Below, in pieces: positions 19,208 to 28,079 of a DNA stretch of 64,000 nucleotides. Numbering within the stretch: the first letter of the stretch is position 1; each line of letters opens with the position of its first letter. Source of the stretch: Devosia equisanguinis (GTDB lineage Bacteria > Pseudomonadota > Alphaproteobacteria > Rhizobiales > Devosiaceae); NCBI RefSeq assembly GCF_900631955.1, contig NZ_UZWD01000018.1:1-64000 (forward strand). The letters are read 5' to 3'. The translations under genes and the position numbers were made by a program. The notes beneath the pieces are model-generated. The model saw only the letters and a program-made list of their open reading frames with translations, was not told the DNA's origin and made no database searches.

Positions 19208-22200
19208 CCCGCATCCTGATCGACCTGCAAGCCTGCCAGAACGAGAGCAGGTTTCGCGGGCTGGGCCGCTATGTGAAGAATATGGCGCGCGAGATCGCCA
19301 AGATCGCCGCGCCGGGCAGCGTGCACCTGTTGCTCAACAGCAGGTTCGGACACACTATCCTGCCGCTGCGACAGTATTTTTCGGACTTCGTGCCGGATGC
19401 GAACATCCATGTAGTGGAATTGCTCGACCAGGCGGACGACCGCTCGGAGCGTGGGCGGTGGCGCAATGATGCCTCGGCCCTGCTGCGCGAAGCCTATATC
19501 GAAATGCTGGCGCCCGACGTCGTGTTCATGCCCAGCTTCTTCGAAGGCTTTATCGACGACGTGGTGCTGAGCGTGCACCGGCTGTCGCGTGTGCCGGTGG
19601 TGGCGACGGTGCATGACCTGATCCCGCTGATCCTCGAAGAGCGCTATCTCAAGCCGGATCAGAACTATTCCCGCTTCTATCGCGGCAAACTGGCAGAGTT
19701 CGTTGGTGCCGACGGGTTAATCGCCATTTCCGAGCAGTCGTTCAAGGAAGCGGTGGAACTGCTGCATTATCCGGCCGAGAAGGCGGTAAATGCTTCGGAA
19801 GGCGCCGAGCCGGAGTTTCGGCCGCTGGGCCTGTCGGACGAGCAAAAGGCGGCCGCGCGCGCGCGGTTCGGGGTGGGTGACCAGTTCATCTTTTACACCG
19901 GCGGCGCAGACTCGCGCAAAAACCTCGATCGGCTGATGGCAGCCTTTGCGCGCCTGCCGCAAGCGCTGCGGCGCGAGCACCAACTGGTTCTGGCCGGCAG
20001 TATTTCGCCGGGCGAGCGGCAGCATTTGCTGGAAAAAGCCGATGCAGTTGGTCTCGATCGCAGCGAATACAAGCTGCTCGGCTTCGTCAGCGATGCTGAC
20101 CTGGTCGAGCTCTACAATCTCTGCGAAGTCTTCGTCTTTCCGTCGCTGCATGAAGGATTTGGGCTGCCGTGCCTCGAGGCCATGCAATGCGGGGCAGCGG
20201 TGATCGGCTCCAATGTCTCGAGCATCCCCGAAGTGATGGGCAATGACGACGCCATGTTCGATCCTCATTCGGTGGATGACATGGCGCGGCTGCTCGACCG
20301 GGTCCTGACCGACGACGCCTTTCGCGCCGCGCTGGTGGCCAAGGGCGCTGTGCAGGCAGCCAAGTTCTCCTGGAGCAAGAGCGCCGAAATAGCTTTGGCC
20401 ACGTTGCTGGAAACCGCGCAGCCGAATGAACCCGGCTCTGACTGGACTGCAACCAGGCTCCGCCTTGACGCGGTAGAACAGCAATTGATCGCGGCGCTCA
20501 AGACCCTGCCGGGCCAGTTCGGCCACCCCAGCGCGTCCGATCTCGCCCAGATTGCTCAGGCCATGGCGATCAACCGCGTGAGAGTGGCCAATCTCTTACG
20601 ATCCTATGACTTGCCCGAAGTCATCGACTGGCGCATCGAGGGCCCGTTCGACAGCAGCTACAGTCTGGCGCTGGTCAATCGCGAGTTGGCGCTGGGCTTG
20701 GAACAGACGGGGGCCCGCGCGGCACTGCATGCCTCCGAGGGGCCCGGTGATTACGAGGCGGACAAGGGGTTCCTAAAGGCCAATCCGCAAATAGCCGCCC
20801 TGCATGCTCGCTCGAGCGATAGCGCTGCTGCACAGGTCGTCAGTCGCAACATGTATCCGCCCCGAGCGGTGGACATGGACAGCCAGATCAATGGATTATC
20901 TTGCTACGCTTGGGAGGAGACTGGCTTTCCGTTCGCCTATGCCGAAGGCATCAACGAGGGTGCGCAATTCGTCACAGTGACGGCAGAGCACGTCAAGAAG
21001 GTGCTGATCGATGCCGGCGTGTCGGTGCCTGTGACCGTTGTGGGCAATGGCGTCGACCATTGGTTGGCGGTGGAGGCAGACAAGAGCTACCGCGTCGAGA
21101 CCGCGGGACACACTTTTTTGCACGTCTCGTCCTGCTTTCCGCGCAAGGGCGCCGATGTGCTGCTCAAGAGCTATGGCGCGGCGTTCCGCAAGGACGACGA
21201 TGTGCTGCTGGTGATCAAGACTTTTGCCAACCCGCACAACACCATCGAGCAGCAATTGGCGGCACTGCGCGCCACCAATCCGGACTTTCCAGCGGTGACG
21301 ATCATCATGGATGATCTCTCGGACGGTGCGCTGAAGGCGCTTTACGAACAGTGCGACACGCTGGTGGCGCCGAGCCGCGCAGAAGGTTTTGGCCTGCCGA
21401 TCGCGGAAGCCATGCTGAGCGGGCTGCATGTGATCACCACCGGCTGGAGCGGGCAGATGGATTTCTGCACGCCCGAAAACAGCGCGCTGATCGATTTTAC
21501 CTTTGCCTCGGCCTCAACTCACGAAGCCAGCAAGCCACTCAGCGCCTGGGCCGAGCCGGACGGCGAGCACCTGACGCAATTGCTGCGCGAGGCGCTGGAG
21601 CGCAAGGCCGGCGATGCCACCAAGACGCTATTGCCCCGCTGGAGCTGGGCCGAAGTGGCCCGTCGCAACCAGCAGGCGGCGCGCGCACTCAGCGTCGAGG
21701 CGCTGACCGCGGAGCCGAGGCTGGGCTGGGTGTCGACCTATCGCAAACGTTGCGGCATCGCCACCTATTCGGAGCATCTGCTCGATGTCTTGGGCATGCC
21801 CGCGATCATCCTCGCCGACGCCCCGGACGACTTGCCCACCGGCGAGCCCGAAAATATCGTCCGATGCTGGCGCGAGGGCAAGGTCGACGATTTTTCCAAC
21901 CTGCTAGCCGCCGTAAAACGGCACCAGCTGGATATGGTCGTTATCCAGTTCAACTACGGATTTTTCGACTTCGCTGCGTTCGGCAAGCTGCTCCACAGCC
22001 TGTGCGACGCCGGTACGCGGGTTGTGGTGACCATGCACGCGACCATTGACCCCGCACATGATCCCGACCGCAAGCTGGCCCATATCGCTGACGCCCTGGC
22101 GCGCTGCGATCGCCTGCTGGTGCACTCGATCACGGATCTCAACCGGCTGAAGGCGCTGGGCCTCGTCGACAATGTCGGGCTGTTTCCCCATGGCGTGCTC

Positions 22201-22842
22201 GCTTCGCCCGCCGGCAACACGTCGCGGCCTGTCGCCCATGCACCGGTGCACCTGGCCAGCTATGGCTTCTTCCTGCCCAATAAGGGGCTGATCGAACTGG
22301 TCGAGGCCGCCCGTCTGCTCAAGGCGGAAAACTTTGCCTTCAAGCTCGATATGGTCAATGCGGCCTTCCCGGCCGAAGTCTCACAAAAGCTGATCGAACA
22401 GGCGCGTGGATTGATCGACCGCTATGGGCTCGGCAGCGAGGTCAAGCTGCATACCGATTTCCTGCCCGACGCGGAGAGCCTGAGGCTGCTGTCACAGGCC
22501 GAAATCGTGGTCTATCCCTATCAAAGCACGGGTGAATCGGCGAGCGGCGCAGTGCGCTACGGCCTGGCGGCGGGCAAGGCCGTGGCGGTGACGCCGCTGC
22601 CGATTTTCGACGATGTGGCCGGCAGCGTCTTCGCCCTGCCGGGCATTTCCCCGGCCGATATCGCGACTGGACTCAAGCAATTGTCGCGCGACCTGCGTGC
22701 CAATGCCGCTGAAAGCCAGGCCGTGCTCGAGCGGGCGCAGCAATGGCGAGACGTGCATGCCTATCCGGTGCTCGGCCGCAAGCTGGCCGGTACGTTACGC
22801 GGCATTTTCCGCAACAGCCTCGACAAGGAAACCATGCACTGA
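19204..22842 (+). CDS. Three-domain GT4 glycosyltransferase, WbdA-like putative mannan polymerase
   Basis: The protein has 1212 residues. The first GT-B domain (about 1-405) opens RILIDLQACQNESRFRGLGRYV and has the donor motif HEGFGLPCLEAM near 315. The second (about 440-830) has SRAEGFGLPIAEAM near 722. The third (about 840-1205) opens LGWVSTYRKRCGIATYSEHLL and has a divergent donor block TGESASGAVRYGLAAGK near 1102. Multi-domain WbdA enzymes of E. coli O8 (three domains) and O9a (two) build repeating mannose linkages, one per active site. A three-site enzyme predicts a repeat with up to three linkage types, if all domains are active. The start overlaps the methyltransferase stop and the end overlaps the next GT4. 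Confidence 0.9.
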   Translation: MTRILIDLQACQNESRFRGLGRYVKNMAREIAKIAAPGSVHLLLNSRFGHTILPLRQYFSDFVPDANIHVVELLDQADDRSERGRWRNDASALLREAYIEMLAPDVVFMPSFFEGFIDDVVLSVHRLSRVPVVATVHDLIPLILEERYLKPDQNYSRFYRGKLAEFVGADGLIAISEQSFKEAVELLHYPAEKAVNASEGAEPEFRPLGLSDEQKAAARARFGVGDQFIFYTGGADSRKNLDRLMAAFARLPQALRREHQLVLAGSISPGERQHLLEKADAVGLDRSEYKLLGFVSDADLVELYNLCEVFVFPSLHEGFGLPCLEAMQCGAAVIGSNVSSIPEVMGNDDAMFDPHSVDDMARLLDRVLTDDAFRAALVAKGAVQAAKFSWSKSAEIALATLLETAQPNEPGSDWTATRLRLDAVEQQLIAALKTLPGQFGHPSASDLAQIAQAMAINRVRVANLLRSYDLPEVIDWRIEGPFDSSYSLALVNRELALGLEQTGARAALHASEGPGDYEADKGFLKANPQIAALHARSSDSAAAQVVSRNMYPPRAVDMDSQINGLSCYAWEETGFPFAYAEGINEGAQFVTVTAEHVKKVLIDAGVSVPVTVVGNGVDHWLAVEADKSYRVETAGHTFLHVSSCFPRKGADVLLKSYGAAFRKDDDVLLVIKTFANPHNTIEQQLAALRATNPDFPAVTIIMDDLSDGALKALYEQCDTLVAPSRAEGFGLPIAEAMLSGLHVITTGWSGQMDFCTPENSALIDFTFASASTHEASKPLSAWAEPDGEHLTQLLREALERKAGDATKTLLPRWSWAEVARRNQQAARALSVEALTAEPRLGWVSTYRKRCGIATYSEHLLDVLGMPAIILADAPDDLPTGEPENIVRCWREGKVDDFSNLLAAVKRHQLDMVVIQFNYGFFDFAAFGKLLHSLCDAGTRVVVTMHATIDPAHDPDRKLAHIADALARCDRLLVHSITDLNRLKALGLVDNVGLFPHGVLASPAGNTSRPVAHAPVHLASYGFFLPNKGLIELVEAARLLKAENFAFKLDMVNAAFPAEVSQKLIEQARGLIDRYGLGSEVKLHTDFLPDAESLRLLSQAEIVVYPYQSTGESASGAVRYGLAAGKAVAVTPLPIFDDVAGSVFALPGISPADIATGLKQLSRDLRANAAESQAVLERAQQWRDVHAYPVLGRKLAGTLRGIFRNSLDKETMH

Positions 22843-23966
22843 TGGCGCAAGTGCCGGCCGGCTCAAGGCATTTGCAGGTCTATCACGACTATTTCGCCAT
22901 TCGCGGTGGCGGTGAACGGCTGGTGCTGGAATTGGCCAATGCCATCTCGGCAGAGCTGATCTATGGCTACCGCACTGCGGAGAGCTATGACGAGGCCGCT
23001 TTTCCACCGGCGCACAAGGATCTCAACCTTTCCGGCATTCGCAAGGTACGCGGCGCAGCCTCCATTGCCTTGTCAACAGCCTTTGCACAGCAGCGTGGCC
23101 ACGCCGCCCAGGCGGATCTGCGCATCTATAGCGGCGTGGCGGCGCCTTTCGCCGCGCCAGCCCGCGACAAGCCGGGCGTCAACGTCTTTTACTGCCACAC
23201 GCCGCCGCGTTTTCTCTACGACCAGAAGGCATTTTTCCGGGAGCAGAGCGGGCCATTGCGCAAGCTGGGCCTCGACGTGGTGGGGCCGCTATTCCAGCGC
23301 GCCTATGAACACGCCGTCGGGCGGATGCATGTGATCGTCGCCAATTCGGTCAATATCCAGAAGCGTATTCGCGAGCATCTGGGGCGTGAGAGCATCGTGG
23401 TCTATCCGCCGGTGGATACCTGTGGCTTCGCCTGGGAACCCCAGCAAGGCTATTATCTGTCAACCGCGCGCCTGACCCCGCTCAAGCGCATCGCTACCAT
23501 CATCGACGCATTCCTCGCCATGCCCGACAAACGGCTGATCATCGCCTCGGGTGGCGACCAGGAGGCGGAATTGCGGGCGCGTGCCGCCGGTGCCGCCAAT
23601 ATTGAATTTGCGGGTTGGACCAGCGACGAGCAGCTGCGCAGCCTGATCGCCGGGGCCATTGCCACCATCTATATTCCGGTGGAAGAGGATTTCGGCATGT
23701 CGCCGGTGGAATCCATGGCCGCCGGCAAGCCTGTGATCGGCGTGGCCGAAGGCGGGCTGCTGGAGACCGTGCTCCCCGGCGAAACCGGACTGCTGCTTCC
23801 CCCTGCCCCATCGGCCAGCGACCTTATCGGTGCGATCAATTCCCTGCCCCCCGAGCGAGCACTCGCCATGCGGCCGGCCTGCGAAACTCAAGCGCTCAGG
23901 TTCGGTCGCGCACAGTTCATCGACAACATGCGCGCCGTGATCGACCAGGCGCTGGCGCGAAGCTGA
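22842..23966 (+). CDS. GT4 glycosyltransferase, WbdB-like putative mannosyltransferase
   Basis: The protein has 374 residues; the ATG shares one base with the previous stop (TGATG). The GT-B fold opens LQVYHDYFAIRGGGERLVLELAN. It contains FYCHTPPRFLYDQ, the re-start YYLSTARLTPLKRIATIIDAF, and the donor motif EEDFGMSPVESMAAGKPVIG near residue 280. It is the last gene of the polysaccharide operon. By analogy with the E. coli O8/O9 gene order it would add an adaptor mannose before polymerisation by the large enzyme upstream. Confidence 0.88.
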   Translation: MAQVPAGSRHLQVYHDYFAIRGGGERLVLELANAISAELIYGYRTAESYDEAAFPPAHKDLNLSGIRKVRGAASIALSTAFAQQRGHAAQADLRIYSGVAAPFAAPARDKPGVNVFYCHTPPRFLYDQKAFFREQSGPLRKLGLDVVGPLFQRAYEHAVGRMHVIVANSVNIQKRIREHLGRESIVVYPPVDTCGFAWEPQQGYYLSTARLTPLKRIATIIDAFLAMPDKRLIIASGGDQEAELRARAAGAANIEFAGWTSDEQLRSLIAGAIATIYIPVEEDFGMSPVESMAAGKPVIGVAEGGLLETVLPGETGLLLPPAPSASDLIGAINSLPPERALAMRPACETQALRFGRAQFIDNMRAVIDQALARS

Positions 23967-24392
23967 ATTGGCGGATCGCGGGCCAGAACCCTTCGCCCTG
24001 CGATGACGCTTTGGCGAGCCCGCGAAAATCGTGGGACGCGGCGGACTTCTGTCCGGGACCGCACAGTTCATCAGCAAGCGCAAAACGAAACGAGCCCCTT
24101 CGCCCCCGCGCAAGTGCCGTGGCGTATGCACAGCGCGAAGCGCAACCATCGACCGGCCCTTCGTATACTTACGTATAGATGGTGAGCAGCAAGCATCGCA
24201 AAGGCGAAATTCTGTCCACAATCAGACATTTTTCCGGCATCCGTGAAAAAATGGTTAATTCTTTGTTACAAAAGAGTCTTTTACAGAATCCGAAGGAATA
24301 GGGCACAGGCACTACAATTGCCCGCAATTGACGCCCCATGAATTGTCAGATTAACAATTCGTTAATCGATTTAATCCCTGGGGAGTTGAGTG
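23967..24392. other. Gene-free gap with promoter region of the 711-residue DUF4214 gene
   Basis: The first ~200 bases are GC-rich and carry no recognisable element. The second half is clearly AT-rich (TTAATTCTTTGTTACAAAAG and around 24340-24375) and holds the candidate promoter and inverted repeats annotated separately. No terminator for the polysaccharide operon is evident. Confidence 0.55.
24328..24366 (+). promoter_or_regulatory. Candidate promoter with overlapping inverted repeats
   Basis: TTGACG (24328-24333) is followed after 17 bases by TTAACA (24351-24356). A perfect inverted repeat ATTAAC-AATTC-GTTAAT (24350-24366) overlaps the -10 element, and AATTG/CAATT (24341-24345 and 24355-24359) pairs within it. 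The layout suggests a regulator site on the promoter of the DUF4214 gene that starts at 24393. Confidence 0.35.
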
Positions 24393-26528
24393 ATGGATTT
24401 CGATATCAGCGTGGAAGTGTCGCGCCTCTATGTGTCGTTCTTCAACCGTGCCGCCGATCCGGAAGGCCTGCAATATTGGGTGAAGCGCTATAACGACGAG
24501 GTTGCTGCCGGTCGCGACGGCAAGATGTTCCTCGAAGACATGGCGGACTCGTTCGCCCAGAGCCCGGAAGCCAAGGCGATCTATGAGACGACCGCCTCCC
24601 CAACCGACGCCGAGATCAAGGCCTATATTTCCGAGGCCTATATGAACATGTTCGGGCGCACGCCCGACGACGAAGGGCTCGACTACTGGGCCGGCCGCTG
24701 GAAGACCGAGATGGACCAGGGCAAGCCCGGTGTCCGCGTGCTGTTCGAAATTGAAAATGCTGCTCGCAACAGCACCAACCAGAACGATGTTGACGCGCTG
24801 AAGAACAAGGCGGAAGTGGCCGCCAAGTTCACTAGTGATTTCGTGGCTTCGGGCGCCGACTGGAAGAGCGAAGACATGGCCTCGGCCAAGTCCATCGTCG
24901 ATAAGGTCGACCACACGCCGGCTTCCGTGCAGAGCGCCAATGACGAGATCGCCAAGTTCATCGAGGAAAAGACCAATCCCGATGGCGGCCAGGAGCCGGG
25001 CGGCGGTGACCCCGATGGCGGCAATGGCGGGGGCCCGGTGGTACCCGATCCGCTGCCGGCGGCGTCAATTGCAAATGGCGTGATTTCGATCGCTGCTGGT
25101 ACCGAAGTGACGCTGTCGGAAAACAATGGTGTGCTGACGCTCAGCCGACCGGGCTATTACAGCGTGGCTTTCAATGATGCGAGCGTCACCGAAATCAACG
25201 TTGCCGCCGGCGGCAAGGTGAACGTGGCGTCGACGGGGTCGTTTGCCAAATTTGGTGGCGATGGCGTGGTAAATGTGACCGGGGTGGTGATTGCGGAGGC
25301 GACCCTCGGCCAATCCATCAACTACGCAACGTATATCGAGACGATTTACAATCTTGGTCACAACAACCAAGGCGGCCAGACAGGCATCGATGTCTCGGTG
25401 AATGGCTCAGAGGGCGACACGATCAAGGCGCTCTGGGACATTTGGGACGACGTCTATACGTCGACTGAGAATGCGTATTACAATAAAAACATCAATACTG
25501 CGACATTGGAGCTGGCGCTTAGATATGTGGAATATCTGAAAGACGGTGGAATTCCATTCTCCGACTTCTCCGCAAAGGTTGAGGCGGGTCGCGATCAGAG
25601 CCTTCACGACAATCTTCTTGGAAATTTCCACGTTGGCACGATTCAAGATCGGTGGCCGACCGACGAAGCCGCTGAGCTGATTCAGCGGATCAAGGACGAA
25701 GCAGGCGAAGGCTATGTGGCACGCGGAGTCTTCAGTGGGCGCAGCACTGATGTGGGCAGCGACGCCCACAAGGTCGTTCTTGCATTCGACTACGCGATGG
25801 GCTGGAACCGTTCGGATTATTCCGGCCCGGTCAACGAATTTGGAAAGCTCGACGCAAGTGCGATCTACAACAATAAGGAAATGTGGAACGGAAACGGCAT
25901 TGACGCTCTTTCGAATTTCACAATTTCTACCAACGAAGAGGCAGGTATTGAACTGGCGCTGAGAGCGCGCGGTCGAGACAACGCAAATTCAGTAACGTAC
26001 GATAGCACAGATAAGCAGTATGACGCCGCCGGTGGCATATTTGGTGACAAGGCCAAGTGGAACTTTGATCTGTCCATTACGTCTGGTCTGAACGGCTCGC
26101 CGCTTTCGATGAAAGACTTCGACATTTTCCTCAAGGTAGACATCGACCCGACCGAGAAAAACGACTTCATCACTCTAAAGCTGACAGATGGCCCGACCAT
26201 TGATGGAGCGTTCGAGTCCTTCTTGCTGACTGGCTCCCAGACCGTGGGTTTCTCGGACAATGTCGGCGGACATCATGCTACTGAACTGGGTTCTAACAAT
26301 CGCCCGCTTGATATTGCTGGTGACAAGATTGCTCAGAACTCCCAAAACTTCCATTTTGGATGGATCAAGCACCTCATCGACGCAAATCACCCTAATTGGG
26401 ATTTCCAAGACGGTCAGTTTGAAATTGAACTACTGGCTGAACGGAATGGGGATTTGGTTGCCTCGACCGAGATTACTGTGATCGTAGGCCAAGGCGGCGC
26501 GTTCGCTTTTGATATCGGCCCCCAGTAG
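24393..26528 (+). CDS. DUF4214 protein with unrecognised C-terminal region
   Basis: The protein has 711 residues. The ATG is chosen over an adjacent in-frame GTG and is preceded by GGGGAG. Residues 1-125 hold two DUF4214 units (FNRAADPEGLQYW, FGRTPDDEGLDYW). A helical stretch follows, then a Gly/Pro/Asp linker at about 195-222. A short beta-rich segment (230-310) leads to about 400 residues I cannot assign, including WDIWDDVYTSTENAYYN, YVARGVFSGRSTD and FHFGWIKHLIDANHPNWDF. There is no Sec signal, no cysteine and no obvious RTX nonapeptide array, so export by the local T1SS is plausible but unproven. The C-terminal part could be an enzyme, adhesin or surface-filament domain. Confidence 0.8.
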   Translation: MDFDISVEVSRLYVSFFNRAADPEGLQYWVKRYNDEVAAGRDGKMFLEDMADSFAQSPEAKAIYETTASPTDAEIKAYISEAYMNMFGRTPDDEGLDYWAGRWKTEMDQGKPGVRVLFEIENAARNSTNQNDVDALKNKAEVAAKFTSDFVASGADWKSEDMASAKSIVDKVDHTPASVQSANDEIAKFIEEKTNPDGGQEPGGGDPDGGNGGGPVVPDPLPAASIANGVISIAAGTEVTLSENNGVLTLSRPGYYSVAFNDASVTEINVAAGGKVNVASTGSFAKFGGDGVVNVTGVVIAEATLGQSINYATYIETIYNLGHNNQGGQTGIDVSVNGSEGDTIKALWDIWDDVYTSTENAYYNKNINTATLELALRYVEYLKDGGIPFSDFSAKVEAGRDQSLHDNLLGNFHVGTIQDRWPTDEAAELIQRIKDEAGEGYVARGVFSGRSTDVGSDAHKVVLAFDYAMGWNRSDYSGPVNEFGKLDASAIYNNKEMWNGNGIDALSNFTISTNEEAGIELALRARGRDNANSVTYDSTDKQYDAAGGIFGDKAKWNFDLSITSGLNGSPLSMKDFDIFLKVDIDPTEKNDFITLKLTDGPTIDGAFESFLLTGSQTVGFSDNVGGHHATELGSNNRPLDIAGDKIAQNSQNFHFGWIKHLIDANHPNWDFQDGQFEIELLAERNGDLVASTEITVIVGQGGAFAFDIGPQ

Positions 26529-26563
26529 CAGAGCTGTCTAGTTTAGCTGTTTCGTACGAACTG

Positions 26564-26596
26564 TGGCGCCCGATAACCCTATCGGGCGCCATTTTT
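26564..26596 (+). terminator. Rho-independent terminator after the 711-residue DUF4214 gene
   Basis: A perfect 12-bp stem (26564-26575 with 26580-26591, arm TGGCGCCCGATA) with a 4-base loop is followed by five T residues, 36 bases after the stop codon. Confidence 0.92.
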
Positions 26597-26701
26597 CGCT
26601 TGGTGTCACGTCCTGGGCAACTCACCCTTGACGCCGACACCGTCTGCGACAACAACAGCACTCACGCTTTTGCGCCCTGCCCTCAACCCCCGTGAGTATT
26701 C

Positions 26702-27991
26702 ATGAGCCAAACTCGCCAAAGCCAGAATGGCCTGCAGGCGGTGATCGATCTGGGGGCGCGGCGGCGGGCGCATAATAATGTGCTGCTGATCAAGGCCGCA
26801 CTGCCGGCGACGATCAGCGCCGCGCTTTTGGCCTTTGCCATCTATGTGCTGGTGATGGTCAGCGCCGACCGGGTCGACTGGCACAATATCCTGCCTGTCG
26901 GACTGGTCGTGGCCATGGTCCCCGCCATTGCCGTCAGCCTGCTGGTCATTGCCAGCCGCCGCAATCACCCCTTCAGCATGGCCGTGGCCGTGACGGTCTT
27001 TGCGCTGAGCTTTGCCATCTCCATCCTGGCGGCGACGCGTATTCCGGTGAGTTTCGTGGGTATCGCGCTGACCATTCCCTCAACCCTGCTCTGCGTCACG
27101 CTGGCGAACCTGGCCATGGCGCGGTCCCTCTCGCGCCGGGCGTGCCTCCTCGACTTTCCCGGCGCCGCGGCGGTGGCGCAAAAGCTCGATGGACGGGTGC
27201 AGGTGGTGTCGCCCGAAGAAATTGGGCCCGATATCCGGCGGGTGCTGATCGATCCGGCCTTTCACCACAGCGCCGAATGGGCGCCGGTCCTTGCGCGCCT
27301 CTATACGCGCGGGCTCGAAATGGAAGCCTGGCCGCGCTATCTGGAAACCTATGCCGGCCGCGTCGACATCGACAGTTTCGAGCTGGCCGATGTGTCCTAC
27401 AGCCCGAGCCAGATTTTCTACTATCGCTTCAAGCGGGTGGTCGATCTGGTCGGCGTGCTGGTGCTGGCCGTGCCGGTGCTGGTCGTGGGCGGTCTGCTCT
27501 GGCTCTATATCCGCCTCGTCGATGGCGGCCCATCCTTCTTCATCCAGGAGCGACGGGGTTATGGCGGTGGTACGTTCCGCCTCTACAAATTCCGCACCAT
27601 GTACAAGAATGCCGATGGCGCCTCGACCTCGGCCAATGATAGCCGCGTATTGCCGGGATGCCATCTGGTGCGGCAATTGCGCCTCGACGAGCTACCGCAA
27701 CTGATCAATATCGCGCGCGGCGAAATGAGCTTTATCGGGCCTCGCCCGGTCTCGGTGGCGATTGCAGAGGCGCTGGAAGCCCGTATTCCGCAATATATCA
27801 ACCGATCTATCCTTCTGCCCGGGCTCACCGGCTGGGCGCAGGTATCCCATGGCTATGCCGAAACGCAGGACGAGGAGATCGAAAAGCTCTCCTACGACCT
27901 CTACTATCTCAAGCACGTCTCCTTCGATCTCGACGTGATCATCTCCGTGCGCACGATCAAGACGCTTTTGTTGCGGAAAGGTGCGCGCTGA
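26702..27991 (+). CDS. ExoY/WcaJ-type sugar-phosphate transferase
   Basis: The protein has 429 residues. It has four N-terminal hydrophobic segments (about 28-145), a soluble middle, one more membrane segment near 245-270, and the catalytic bacterial sugar transferase domain (PF02397). Hallmarks are FYYRFKRVVDLVGVLVLAVP, GGTFRLYKFRTMY, RLDELPQLINI and GEMSFIGPRPV, then LPGLTGWAQVSHGY. Such enzymes start lipid-linked glycan assembly by moving a sugar-1-phosphate onto undecaprenyl phosphate. It could prime the mannan-type polymer or a separate exopolysaccharide. It stands alone behind a terminator, with no Wzx or Wzy gene nearby. Confidence 0.92.
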   Translation: MSQTRQSQNGLQAVIDLGARRRAHNNVLLIKAALPATISAALLAFAIYVLVMVSADRVDWHNILPVGLVVAMVPAIAVSLLVIASRRNHPFSMAVAVTVFALSFAISILAATRIPVSFVGIALTIPSTLLCVTLANLAMARSLSRRACLLDFPGAAAVAQKLDGRVQVVSPEEIGPDIRRVLIDPAFHHSAEWAPVLARLYTRGLEMEAWPRYLETYAGRVDIDSFELADVSYSPSQIFYYRFKRVVDLVGVLVLAVPVLVVGGLLWLYIRLVDGGPSFFIQERRGYGGGTFRLYKFRTMYKNADGASTSANDSRVLPGCHLVRQLRLDELPQLINIARGEMSFIGPRPVSVAIAEALEARIPQYINRSILLPGLTGWAQVSHGYAETQDEEIEKLSYDLYYLKHVSFDLDVIISVRTIKTLLLRKGAR

Positions 27992-28013
27992 GGCGATTTT
28001 GGCTCGGTTTTTA

Positions 28014-28042
28014 TTGGCAGAAACACTTGCGACATGATTAGA
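28014..28042 (+). promoter_or_regulatory. Candidate promoter of the first M10 protease gene
   Basis: TTGGCA (28014-28019) and ATTAGA (28037-28042) are spaced by 17 bases, about 40 bases before the protease start. The same TTGGCA hexamer and spacing occur in the candidate promoter of the S-layer-like gene. A short TTAG-AGCG-CTAA inverted repeat (28038-28049) overlaps the -10. Confidence 0.35.
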
Positions 28043-28079
28043 GCGCTAAAGTGCGTCGGCAGCCGCGATGGAGATGAAG

